A stretch of DNA of 27,295 nt, taken from positions 1 to 27,295 of IMG/VR virus record IMGVR_UViG_3300025137_000228; one strand, written 5' to 3'. Shown piece after piece: positions 6,277 to 12,580 of the stretch. The stretch is from a virus. The position numbers were made by a program, and so were the translations under genes. Each line of letters opens with the position of its first letter. Positions within the stretch are counted from its first letter, which is position 1. The notes below the pieces were generated by a model. It saw only the letters and a list, made by a program, of their open reading frames with translations. It was not told where the DNA came from and did no database searches.

Positions 6277-6325
6277 TTAAGTGATGGAGAAGAGTCACTC
6301 CTCTGTTGTTAACTCCATCACTTAA
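6277..6325 (+). terminator. Perfect 13-bp hairpin after the first early gene block
   Basis: TTAAGTGATGGAG (6277-6289) pairs perfectly with CTCCATCACTTAA (6313-6325) around a 23-base loop that has its own GAGTcACTC palindrome. It begins four bases after a stop codon. No T-tract follows directly, so it may be an RNA processing or 3'-end-protecting hairpin, a terminator used with another factor, or the first element of the structured RNA next to it. Confidence 0.6.
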
Positions 6326-6326
6326 T

Positions 6327-6431
6327 AACTTGGTTGGGTACTAGCCGTGAAAGTCGGTGGTGGAATCCTTAATAAAGGGGAATACCCATTAAATTTTTCC
6401 CAAAGATATCTAACAAAGCCAAGTTTTTTTT
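6327..6431 (+). ncRNA. Candidate structured RNA closing on a T8 tract
   Basis: AACTTGG (6327-6333) pairs with CCAAGTT (6419-6425), and eight T residues (6424-6431) follow. Inside, TGGGTA (6335-6340) pairs with TACCCA (6383-6388), CCTT-aata-AAGG forms a small hairpin (6367-6378) and CCG/CGG a further short one (6345-6357). The closing stem plus T8 is the form of an intrinsic terminator. The gene at 6445 starts right after, with AAGGAG. It could therefore be a cis-regulatory leader or attenuator, or the 3' end of a phage small RNA. I could not match it to a known riboswitch. Confidence 0.45.
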
Positions 6432-6444
6432 AAAGGAGAGAAAG

Positions 6445-6828
6445 ATGAAAAATATTATTTATAAAATTAGAAACCTATTGTGCTTCCGGTTTAAGTGGAA
6501 AGAGATAGCATTCAAGTCAACTAACAACCAAGATGTTTTGCTTCAAGATATCTTTAACACCTGGGATAGCTTTTGTAATGATCCAGTAGATAATTTAAAC
6601 CCGACACTAACTGTTTCTGAGTTAGGTGAAAGAATGAAAAAGTATCATGCTCTTTATCAAGATATGAAATCAAATCCATTGTTAAAAAAAGTTTTTGAAG
6701 ACTATGTTAAATATAATTCAATGGGCTTGACTGTTCCTGAGTTAGCAAAAAGAATGGAGCGCCATAGAGTTTCTTTTTACGGCCACGAAAGAAAAAAACC
6801 TCATGTTTTTGCTAGTGACGTTTACTAA
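6445..6828 (+). CDS. Hypothetical protein with internal LTV-EL repeat
   Basis: This 127-residue basic protein is not recognised. It contains two copies of the same motif: residues 55-71 (LTVSELGERMKKYHALY) and 95-112 (LTVPELAKRMERHRVSFY). They are about 40 residues apart and separated by a helical stretch. The repeat looks like two small helical units that could pair with each other or bind a repeated partner. GGAG is seven bases before the ATG. The gene lies directly downstream of the structured RNA at 6327-6431 and may be controlled by it. About 68 bases of AT-rich DNA with no clear feature separate it from the next gene. Confidence 0.7.
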   Translation: MKNIIYKIRNLLCFRFKWKEIAFKSTNNQDVLLQDIFNTWDSFCNDPVDNLNPTLTVSELGERMKKYHALYQDMKSNPLLKKVFEDYVKYNSMGLTVPELAKRMERHRVSFYGHERKKPHVFASDVY

Positions 6829-6896
6829 ATCGCTTTGCACAAAAAAAATGTAAGATCAATATAGAAAAGAAGCATTTATTATATCAATTTTTGAAA

Positions 6897-7136
6897 ATGA
6901 CTAAGAAAAGTAAAATAACAGTTTATGTTGCATTAGCGACTGTTGGATCAGACGGGAAGGTAAAGCTTCACGAAGACCCTGAGACAATAAGATTGTTTTT
7001 AGAAGAACGATCTGATGCTGAAATAGGGGCAATAATTAGAGATTATTTTGAAGATCATCTATTAGAATTAAAAGAAGAGTCCCAAAGCAGAGTTAGTAAT
7101 GTGGTATCACTCAATCAATGGAGAGAAAAATGTTAG
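6897..7136 (+). CDS. Hypothetical protein, 79 residues
   Basis: This short acidic protein is unrecognised. An N-terminal strand region (SKITVYVALATVGSDGKV) is followed by helices (ETIRLFLEERSDAEIGAII). I chose ATG 6897; an in-frame TTG at 6891 would add two residues. The ribosome site is weak. Its stop overlaps the next gene's preferred start, which supports translation through this pair. Confidence 0.65.
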   Translation: MTKKSKITVYVALATVGSDGKVKLHEDPETIRLFLEERSDAEIGAIIRDYFEDHLLELKEESQSRVSNVVSLNQWREKC

Positions 7137-7375
7137 AACTAAAAGCAGAAGAGGCTGGATTTACCCGGTCCAATAAAAAGAATGAATGGAAAGCTTCGAA
7201 AAGAGGCATTGAAATTATTCTTACAATAGACAAAGAAGAAAAATTTCCAAAATATACAACCCCGACCGAGCTTATAGTTAATTCAGCTATAATGCATTTT
7301 ACTGGGTTCGACACGGCCTTAAAGGCATCTCAGCTAATGCTGAACTATGCATCAATGGAAAGACCGGCAAATTAA
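7130..7375 (+). CDS. Hypothetical small protein, 81 residues
   Basis: This is an unrecognised protein with a basic first half (GFTRSNKKNEWKASKRGIEI) and a more hydrophobic second half. ATG 7130 is preferred over 7118 because GGAG lies seven bases upstream and the start overlaps the previous stop (ATGTTAG). The 150 bases after it (7376-7527) hold two GTAAACAT motifs (7446 and 7481 regions) but no convincing gene. Confidence 0.65.
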   Translation: MLELKAEEAGFTRSNKKNEWKASKRGIEIILTIDKEEKFPKYTTPTELIVNSAIMHFTGFDTALKASQLMLNYASMERPAN

Positions 7376-7527
7376 TTCATAGAGGAATGATCACGCACCA
7401 AGTGATATGCGAGTCTTATGGCTCGATGAAAGATCAAATCTGGCTGTAAACATATTTTTTGTAGTCTATATCTTTCTGGTAAACATTGCGGAAGAACGAA
7501 ATATTACTTATGACTACGCATTGACTT

Positions 7528-7983
7528 GTGGCAGTACAAAAAGACGTGCCGTGGGCAGAGAAGACAATGATATCCCAGGAGCTTTCGAATCATCATAGAA
7601 TAATCCAAACGAATCAAGGGTTTAGTTTGGGACACAAAAATAACTTTATGAAGGACAATATTACTCGTGGTGTACGAGGTGAATTAATAGCTGCCGAGTG
7701 GTTAGTTGGCCAAGGAATATGGGCTTTTTTACCTCCTTCAGCTCAAGGTCCGGTAGATTTAATTGGGTTGGATAAGGACGGTAAAGTGTATTTGTTTGAT
7801 GTAAAAGTTTTAAACCGGAGAAAAGATGGAAGCAAAGTAGCCCGTGTTTTAAGCTCTCTTCAAAAAAAATTAGGCGTAAAACTTTTATATGTTGACCTAG
7901 ATTTTAAACAAGTTTTTATAGGCGGATCTCAAGGCCGTGATAAAAAAGGAATGGTTACAACTCAGATGTCTATAATAAAGTAA
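7528..7983 (+). CDS. PD-(D/E)XK endonuclease, Holliday-junction-resolvase-like
   Basis: The core from about residue 46 on has the layout of archaeal Hjc / PD-(D/E)XK-type nucleases: a helix RGVRGELIAAEWLV with Glu52, then GPVDLIG with Asp77, then VYLFDVKV with Asp91 and Lys93. Such enzymes cleave branched DNA, which phages need before packaging. The start is uncertain: GTG 7528 is the longest, ATG 7567 has a weak AGAGAAG, and ATG 7648 would begin just before the conserved helix. The gene is the last of the plus-strand early block, and a hairpin overlaps its stop codon. The catalytic pattern is visible; the exact substrate is inferred. Confidence 0.75.
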   Translation: MAVQKDVPWAEKTMISQELSNHHRIIQTNQGFSLGHKNNFMKDNITRGVRGELIAAEWLVGQGIWAFLPPSAQGPVDLIGLDKDGKVYLFDVKVLNRRKDGSKVARVLSSLQKKLGVKLLYVDLDFKQVFIGGSQGRDKKGMVTTQMSIIK

Positions 7984-8008
7984 TGCCCAACCTGGAGATC
8001 GGGCATTA
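7981..8008 (+). terminator. Hairpin that includes the resolvase stop codon
   Basis: TAATGCCC (7981-7988) pairs perfectly with GGGCATTA (8001-8008) around a 12-base loop. The stop codon is the first three bases of the stem. No T-tract follows, so it is at best a rho-dependent or 3'-end-stabilising element. The following 8009-8133 has no gene; it holds a short inverted repeat CGTGGA/TCCACG (8024 and 8080). Confidence 0.5.
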
Positions 8009-8133
8009 CAAGTGGCTGCAATCCGTGGAATGATACATGATAAGAGAGGAAGACATATATCTAAAGTAGAGTCCTACCATCCACGTACTACTAGATGTAG
8101 TGTATTCACCAGGTTTCGTCAACCAGTTGTATG

Positions 8134-8655
8134 TTATAACCATTTTAATTGAGTGTTTTTAGTGGGTTTTTTATCCCAGACCATCCAACAGAATGCCATT
8201 GTTCCTGAAGACGTGGGTTTATCTCCGTTTATCCACAAGGTAAGTCTTTTAGAAAAGACCCAAACCCTAGCCGGGGGGAAAGGATCAAAAAGCTCTTTCT
8301 TCCGGCTTTGTGATTCGAGAAAGGCTAACCTTAGAAACATAGCCACCTTATCATCTGATAATTCTAACGATCTTAATATAAATTCTTTAGCTAATTTAAA
8401 GGGTGGATTGGTTATTATATTGGGATATCTTTCATATTCCATCAAAAAATCGACCCCTCCTGTGCCATAACCCCTGTCTATAAGGTCATTACTCACCACT
8501 TGATGGCCGTGAGACATCAAAATTTTACTAATATGACCCTCTCCACACGCTGGTTCCAGTATTTTTCCTTTAAATTTCTCTACTTGCAGCAATGATTCGG
8601 TTGCCTCAGGAGGCGTTGGGTAGTAATCATCCTTATGACGAGCTATTTTTCCCAT
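8134..8655 (-). CDS. DNA methyltransferase, NPPF type (probable N6-adenine)
   Basis: This 173-residue class I SAM-dependent methyltransferase probably modifies adenine in DNA. Motif I is EPACGEG (residues 34-40), the acidic residue after strand 2 is Asp57 (SNDLID), and motif IV is NPPF (83-86), which marks amino-methyltransferases. The opening YYPTPPEATESLL and the ending TMAFCWMVWDK are typical of a compact phage family. ATG 8655 overlaps the upstream lipoprotein stop (TGATG); a TTG three bases earlier is less likely. It is the last gene of the minus-strand DNA-modification cassette. No target-recognition domain can be distinguished, so its site is unknown. It may be part of an anti-restriction system, which would be inference. 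Confidence 0.85.
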   Translation of the reverse strand: MGKIARHKDDYYPTPPEATESLLQVEKFKGKILEPACGEGHISKILMSHGHQVVSNDLIDRGYGTGGVDFLMEYERYPNIITNPPFKLAKEFILRSLELSDDKVAMFLRLAFLESQSRKKELFDPFPPARVWVFSKRLTLWINGDKPTSSGTMAFCWMVWDKKPTKNTQLKWL

Positions 8656-8819
8656 CAAAATGTTTTAATTTTAGGACATCCTAGCTCTTCTACTTGTAGA
8701 ATTTTAAATTGCCCTTCATTATCTATAATAGATCCAACATGAATTGGAGAACATGTTGAAGTTCCCATGGTTTGACACCCAGCTAATAACAAAACAAAAC
8801 TAATTATTATTATTTTCAT
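8655..8819 (-). CDS. Small lipoprotein (54 residues)
   Basis: The product starts MKIIIISFVLLLAGC, a charged residue followed by a hydrophobic stretch and a perfect lipobox (LLAGC, Cys15). It would be exported and lipidated. The mature part is about 40 residues with two further cysteines (Cys23 and Cys48) and no proline-rich stretch. The gene overlaps the methyltransferase subunit by 20 bases upstream and the next methyltransferase start downstream (TGATG). It could be an outer-membrane spanin or a surface-exclusion lipoprotein; lying inside a methyltransferase operon, neither is supported directly. Confidence 0.65.
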   Translation of the reverse strand: MKIIIISFVLLLAGCQTMGTSTCSPIHVGSIIDNEGQFKILQVEELGCPKIKTF

Positions 8820-9732
8820 CTTCAACCTCCTTTATACATTCAGCGATAACTGCTACGCATTGCGGCACAACAGCATTACCCATACACTTTAATCTATCTT
8901 TCCGGTTATTAACTTTTGAACCTACTCTAGGCATATCAGGTTCAATATCCCAGTAAGATACATTGGCGTGAACTTCGTCCTCTTCATCAATACTAGTGTG
9001 ATTAATTGGAAAACCCATTAACCATTCAACCCAAGATGGATTTAAAGTTTTAGGTGTATCGTCTAAAGATCTAATTTTATCAGGTAGTGAGTTAGATGCA
9101 GTCCTTCCTTTCTTTTTTAATGTTTCCGGTTTTCTTGCACCTTTCCAATCTCTTGCAGTTGGAGTGGGAAACATACACACAGCCTGTTCTAACTTTGATT
9201 TATAACCTTTTCTTTCTAACTGGCCTTCTACAGAGTGCATAGAATCATTCATTCCATTACTTGCGCGAGGCGTTGGCCACATTCTATTAGGCTGATCATC
9301 TAAGCTATCAGTAACTGCAGCAGTTAGGCTCCATCCATGTGTACCGTTAATCATAGAAGGACAAGGTTTTTCTGCGTAAGAAGATCGTCCTCCTCTATGT
9401 GTTGGCGTGGGCCACAACGAAGCATCTTTGTCTTTGATGGCGGGCTTTGACGGAGACAGCACCAAATACGAAAGTTTGGACTTTGTAGTTTTCATTTTCC
9501 AAGTCAGCGACCGTACGGGCGAGTCCCATCTCCATGTTAACAAACCCTTGCACATTTTCTCCAACGATCCATTTAGCCCGGGGCGTGAGGCTTTTAATAA
9601 CTCGTAACATTTCTGGCCAGAGATCTCGGTCATCTTCCGAGCCTTTTCTCTTTCCTGCTCCACTCCATGGTTGGCATGGGAATCCTCCGAGAACAATGTC
9701 AATGTTTCCAATTCTTGATCTTTCGTCTTCAT
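8800..9732 (-). CDS. C5-cytosine methyltransferase, C-terminal half (target recognition and motifs IX-X)
   Basis: The 310-residue product carries the parts of a DNA cytosine-5 methyltransferase that the neighbouring ORF lacks. The pattern WPTP appears twice (residues 107-110 and 152-155) and FPTP once (188-191). LNPSWVEWLMGFP (230-242) and GNAVVPQ (285-291, motif X) follow; these are the conserved features of phage C5 enzymes. I place the start at ATG 9732 because AAGGAG (9745-9740) lies exactly seven bases upstream, inside the N-terminal subunit gene; ATG 9753 has no such site. The first 113 residues are therefore encoded in a different frame of the same DNA as the N-terminal subunit (338 bases of overlap). 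The two products probably form one heterodimeric enzyme, as in M.EcoHK31I and M.AquI. A +1 frameshift that fuses them is the alternative. Confidence 0.8.
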   Translation of the reverse strand: MKTKDQELETLTLFSEDSHANHGVEQEREKARKMTEISGQKCYELLKASRPGLNGSLEKMCKGLLTWRWDSPVRSLTWKMKTTKSKLSYLVLSPSKPAIKDKDASLWPTPTHRGGRSSYAEKPCPSMINGTHGWSLTAAVTDSLDDQPNRMWPTPRASNGMNDSMHSVEGQLERKGYKSKLEQAVCMFPTPTARDWKGARKPETLKKKGRTASNSLPDKIRSLDDTPKTLNPSWVEWLMGFPINHTSIDEEDEVHANVSYWDIEPDMPRVGSKVNNRKDRLKCMGNAVVPQCVAVIAECIKEVEDENNNN

Positions 9733-9949
9733 ATCTAAACTCCTTAATATCATCGTATACTGGTACGTCTTTCCAATTCTTTTGTAAAACTTTTGTACAA
9801 TACGGATCTCTTTCTACAAATGCAGCACACTTATAATCTTTTCCATAACCCAGCTCCATGCCAAGAGACATTCCTCCGACACCAGCAAATAATTCAAGAC
9901 CTTTCATTCTTTTAGGCACTTTGATCGTTTGAGCTGTCTCGCACTGCAT
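9395..9949 (-). CDS. C5-cytosine methyltransferase, N-terminal catalytic half
   Basis: The 184-residue product has the SAM-binding motif LELFAGVGG (18-26), the catalytic GGFPCQPWSGAG (Cys92) and ENVQGF (131-136), with QRQRCF (172-177) near the end. These are motifs I, IV, VI and VIII of the DNA (cytosine-5) methyltransferase family. It stops at TAG 9395-9397, before any target recognition domain. The C-terminal motifs are in the overlapping ORF 8800-9732. ATG 9949 has AGGA seven bases upstream; the internal ATG 9907 (before KGLELFAG) is an alternative start. The last codons (VVAHANT) are encoded by the same bases that give SLWPTPT in the other frame. Its recognition site cannot be deduced. 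Confidence 0.9.
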   Translation of the reverse strand: MQCETAQTIKVPKRMKGLELFAGVGGMSLGMELGYGKDYKCAAFVERDPYCTKVLQKNWKDVPVYDDIKEFRYEDERSRIGNIDIVLGGFPCQPWSGAGKRKGSEDDRDLWPEMLRVIKSLTPRAKWIVGENVQGFVNMEMGLARTVADLENENYKVQTFVFGAVSVKARHQRQRCFVVAHANT

Positions 9950-10163
9950 TTTCAATTCCTGATTTTATTTTAATGTGTTCGCTATCAAGGATGTCTATTT
10001 CATCTTCATCTTTATCTTTAGTTAGATCTATCCAAGCTTCATTTACTAATTCATCAATCATCTTAATTTGTGTTTTTTGTGAGTTAGTTGCTAAGACTCT
10101 TAACCTAGCCAGTGTCTCAGTGTATATTCTTGCAGTCGAATAGTTTACAGTTTTTTCTTGCAT
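9912..10163 (-). CDS. Ribbon-helix-helix DNA-binding protein, probable cassette regulator
   Basis: The first 46 residues of this 83-residue protein fit a ribbon-helix-helix fold: a short strand (VNYSTARIY, residues 6-14), a helix (TETLARLRVLATNSQK) and a second helix (TQIKMIDELVNEAWIDL). Such proteins bind DNA palindromes as dimers. An acidic tail (residues 50-83) follows. GGAGG is six bases before the ATG. The gene is divergent from 10233, and between them stands a perfect 20-bp palindrome, the best candidate for its operator. It heads the methyltransferase cassette, so it may autoregulate it. The fold is judged from sequence pattern, not from a search. Confidence 0.7.
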   Translation of the reverse strand: MQEKTVNYSTARIYTETLARLRVLATNSQKTQIKMIDELVNEAWIDLTKDKDEDEIDILDSEHIKIKSGIENAVRDSSNDQSA

Positions 10164-10183
10164 TATTGCCTCCTCTCAATTAG

Positions 10184-10203
10184 GTTTACATAAATATGTA
10201 AAC
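10184..10203. promoter_or_regulatory. Palindromic operator GTTTACATAAATATGTAAAC
   Basis: Two 9-base arms (GTTTACATA and TATGTAAAC) flank a 2-base centre. The palindrome is centred between the divergent genes at 10163 and 10233 and overlaps where their promoters should be. GTTTAC/GTAAAC half-sites also occur near 1094, at 1491-1517, at 2081, and in 2166-2390. Confidence 0.65.
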
Positions 10204-10232
10204 TAATTTCTATTTTGAGTAAAGGAGAAATT

Positions 10233-10433
10233 ATGAATGCTAAGATGCCAGTGATTTGGCATAACTATACAGGAAGGATAATAGCTCAATCTATGATCCG
10301 TAGTAACGAGAATATAATTGAGAAAAAATTAAGTTATCCTGAGGCATCACATTGGATCATTGCAGAACACGTAATAGATCCAGAAAATTATGTGATAAGT
10401 AAAGGCTGCGTACTTTACGAACCTGTAGAATAA
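10233..10433 (+). CDS. Hypothetical small protein, 66 residues
   Basis: This protein is unrecognised, with N-terminal strands (MPVIWHNYTGRIIAQSMI) and a C-terminal 'DPENYVISKGCVLYEPVE'. ATG 10233 is preferred; the upstream in-frame TTG at 10215 precedes the AAGGAG that serves 10233. It is the first gene to the right of the palindromic operator and is followed by a hairpin that would end its transcript, so it seems to be its own unit. A role linked to the regulator, such as an anti-repressor, is conceivable but unsupported. Confidence 0.65.
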   Translation: MNAKMPVIWHNYTGRIIAQSMIRSNENIIEKKLSYPEASHWIIAEHVIDPENYVISKGCVLYEPVE

Positions 10434-10459
10434 AATAACCCGTAATGGGTAGAGAGGTA

Positions 10460-10495
10460 GTTCTGTTAACTAAAAAACAGAACATAAAATTTTTT
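10460..10495 (+). terminator. Probable intrinsic terminator
   Basis: GTTCTGTT (10460-10467) pairs with AACAGAAC (10476-10483) around an 8-base loop, with six T residues at 10490-10495 after six intervening bases. It would end the transcript of the gene at 10233 just before a new promoter. Confidence 0.5.
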
Positions 10496-10499
10496 ATGC

Positions 10500-10526
10500 T
10501 TGACGCAATTAATAAAAAAGTATAAA
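10500..10526 (+). promoter_or_regulatory. Probable sigma70-like promoter of the replication operon
   Basis: TTGACG (10500-10505) matches the -35 consensus in five of six bases and TATAAA (10521-10526) matches the -10 in five of six, with a short 15-base spacer. The ATG of the first gene is 50 bases downstream. The DNA between 10505 and 10565 is almost pure A/T and could also unwind easily. Confidence 0.55.
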
Positions 10527-10575
10527 AACAAATATATTTTAATTAATTTTTAACAATTTTTACGGAGATTTAAAC

Positions 10576-11058
10576 ATGATTACAACAGAATATTTATTAT
10601 CTATTAAGGATGATAAATCTATTTTAGCAAACCTTTCAAATAAAGATCTGTTCGAACTTAAAGAACAGTTAGTAGGGGTTAGGAAATTATCAACAATAGT
10701 AGAAGATTATATAGACAGATGTTTAGACAGGACAATCGGTCAACAGCTGCAATCTGAACTGGATACAAGTAAGTTAGACTCTGGTTCTCATACTTTCGAT
10801 TATGAGACTGCCAAAGTCATCGCAAGAAAACCATCAACCATAAAATATGATGATGCTCAATTGCGAACGGCTTATAAAAATTTACTTGAAAAAGGTATTG
10901 ATAAGGAAACGCTAGACAATATTTTTAAGTTTAGCGTCCTATCCTCGAAGTACAACACTGCCTCAGAAACAATTCAACACGAGCTGCAAAAGTGTAGAAC
11001 TGTGACTATTGGAGAAGATTTAAAATACAAGGTTACTTTAAAGGGAGAAATATTATGA
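10576..11058 (+). CDS. Conserved-looking phage protein ahead of the Sak4-like ATPase
   Basis: This 160-residue protein is not recognised by domain. Its N-terminal third is helical (DLFELKEQLVGVRKLSTIVEDY), the centre has 'ETAKVIARKPSTIKYDDAQLRT', and the end has 'HELQKCRTVTIGEDLKYKVTLKG'. Proteins of this size often precede a RecA-like Sak4 ATPase in phage genomes. The start follows a good promoter and an AT-rich leader. Its stop overlaps the ATPase start (ATGA), so the two are translated together and may act together in recombination. There is no membrane segment. Confidence 0.7.
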   Translation: MITTEYLLSIKDDKSILANLSNKDLFELKEQLVGVRKLSTIVEDYIDRCLDRTIGQQLQSELDTSKLDSGSHTFDYETAKVIARKPSTIKYDDAQLRTAYKNLLEKGIDKETLDNIFKFSVLSSKYNTASETIQHELQKCRTVTIGEDLKYKVTLKGEIL

Positions 11059-11882
11059 AGTTAGTAACACCTGAAGAACGTCTAAATCAAAAAAGCGGTG
11101 TAAAAGCCGTAATAGCTGGTAGGCCTGGAGTTGGTAAAACAACTCTTCTCTTAGGATTAAACCCTAAGAAAACTGTTTTTATAGACTTAGAGGCCGGAGA
11201 TTTATCCGTTCAAGATTATAAAGGCTCAACCATTCAACCTGATACTTGGAATGATTGTAAAAATATTGCTGTATTAGCTGGCGGACCGAACACAGCGATT
11301 GTGTCAAAAGATCCAGCCAAACCAAAAGCATATTCTCAAGAACATTATGATATGTGTGTAAAGCATTTTCCGGATCAACATAAAGCATTACAAGAATGCG
11401 ATACAATATTTATTGACTCAATAACTGTTGCAGCAAGATTAGCTTTAATGCATTCCAGACAACTTCCAGAAAATTATACTAAGTCTGGAGCCATAGATTC
11501 TAGAAACGCATATGGGTCAATGGGTCGTGAAATGATGGAGTGGTTAATATTCTTTCAACACATAAGATTAAAGAATATTATTTTCTGTTGCATCTTAGAA
11601 GAAGGCCAAGATGAAATGGGAAGAGTTGAATATAAACTTCAGATGGAAGGTAAAAAATCAGCTCAAGAATTACCGGGAATTGTAGACCAAGTTATCATTT
11701 ATGATTTTGTTAATTCAGAAGATAAAGACGGCAACATGATACCTACTCGAACTTTTATTTGTAAGCCAGAGGGTCATCCATTTGCTAAAAGCCGAGCTAA
11801 AGGTGTAAGTGTTTATGAAACACCAGATCTAAATGCTCTTTTAAACAAACTTTCAAACAATCAAATAACAGGAGAAAAATAA
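11055..11882 (+). CDS. Sak4-like RecA-type ATPase (single-strand annealing)
   Basis: The 275-residue protein is a P-loop ATPase of the AAA_24 / Sak4 type that phages use for single-strand annealing and recombination. The Walker A motif is GRPGVGKTT (residues 22-30) and the Walker B is TIFIDS (117-122). Between them lies 'TVFIDLEAGDLSV' (40-52), a typical early strand of the family. The middle region (about 150-200) has the long basic 'FFQHIRLKNIIFC' stretch. It is coupled to the gene before (ATGA) and to the SSB-like gene after (TAATG). The order Sak4-SSB is common in phages. It should act with the SSB-like protein on replicating DNA. Confidence 0.8.
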   Translation: MKLVTPEERLNQKSGVKAVIAGRPGVGKTTLLLGLNPKKTVFIDLEAGDLSVQDYKGSTIQPDTWNDCKNIAVLAGGPNTAIVSKDPAKPKAYSQEHYDMCVKHFPDQHKALQECDTIFIDSITVAARLALMHSRQLPENYTKSGAIDSRNAYGSMGREMMEWLIFFQHIRLKNIIFCCILEEGQDEMGRVEYKLQMEGKKSAQELPGIVDQVIIYDFVNSEDKDGNMIPTRTFICKPEGHPFAKSRAKGVSVYETPDLNALLNKLSNNQITGEK

Positions 11883-12580
11883 TGGTTGATTTTAATAGCG
11901 TAGATTCTGGGGAACGAAAAAATACTTTAATTCCAAATGACACAGTTGTCCCCGTAAGAATAGAGTTGTCACAAGAAAATACTGTAGACTCTGAAATGGT
12001 AATTAAAGGAGAAAAGTATCCACCCAATCTATTAAGAAGAGCTGATACAGGTATGTGTTACATTCCTGTAGCCTTTAGGGTTATTGGTGGCCCATACATG
12101 AATAGGCTTGTCTGGAAAAATACCAATATAGTAATGGATGGAGAATCTATCACTGACGGGCAGCAGAAAGGAATTAATTTTTCTCAGTTAATGTTAAAAG
12201 GTATATTGCTTTCAAATGCAAGATTGGGGATGTCAGATGTTTCTGATAAGTCTAAAAAAGTATTAGCTGAAACTATACCTGGAAATGATTATAGTGTTTT
12301 ACATGGTATGAATGCAGTTGTTCGTATTGAAATAAAACAAGGAGACAATGGTTACTCTGATAGTAATGATGTTGCTCCATGGGGTATTTTAACATCTGAT
12401 GATGGCAGTCAGTACAGCGATCATTTAGAATTTTTTGATACTCAAGTAGCTGTTTCATCTAGTGGTATGAGCGCACCAGCAAGTGCTGCTCCCGTACCTA
12501 CATTTTCACCAGACACGGACAAACCTTCAACTCAATCAAAGGTTATGTCTAGTGATGATCTGCCTCAATGGGGATCATAA
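11882..12580 (+). CDS. Single-stranded DNA-binding protein-like
   Basis: The 232-residue product has a beta-rich N-terminal two thirds, a Ser/Ala/Pro-rich linker (from about residue 195) and the acidic-aromatic tail SSDDLPQWGS. That layout, an OB-like body followed by a flexible linker and a short acidic tip, is characteristic of SSB proteins, whose tip (E. coli DDDIPF) recruits partners. The body contains 'GMCYIPVAFRVIGGPYMNRL' and 'MNAVVRIEIKQG'. The start overlaps the Sak4 stop (TAATG) and AGGAG precedes it. The N-terminal body is not an obvious classical SSB, so the call rests on the tail and on position. Confidence 0.65.
   Translation: MVDFNSVDSGERKNTLIPNDTVVPVRIELSQENTVDSEMVIKGEKYPPNLLRRADTGMCYIPVAFRVIGGPYMNRLVWKNTNIVMDGESITDGQQKGINFSQLMLKGILLSNARLGMSDVSDKSKKVLAETIPGNDYSVLHGMNAVVRIEIKQGDNGYSDSNDVAPWGILTSDDGSQYSDHLEFFDTQVAVSSSGMSAPASAAPVPTFSPDTDKPSTQSKVMSSDDLPQWGS

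Noticed and set aside
7387-7449. 20-codon ORF starting right after AGAGGA
   Set aside because: The ribosome site is only one base from the ATG and the peptide has no feature.
7407-7598. Plus-strand 63-codon ORF with a hydrophobic stretch
   Set aside because: It has no ribosome site, it overlaps the resolvase-like gene, and its sequence after the hydrophobic part looks like a frame shadow. Too weak to call.
7984-8133. tRNA-like or tmRNA-like gene
   Set aside because: No TTCGA T-loop or cloverleaf could be drawn; only short inverted repeats.
8153-8470. Plus-strand ORF opposite the NPPF methyltransferase
   Set aside because: The opposite frame has clear catalytic motifs; this frame has none.
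9395-9753. Sequencing-error frameshift as the sole cause of the split C5 methyltransferase
   Set aside because: A single indel would not explain why the second frame is open for 338 bases upstream and why it has a well-placed AAGGAG before ATG 9732. Not excluded without related sequences.
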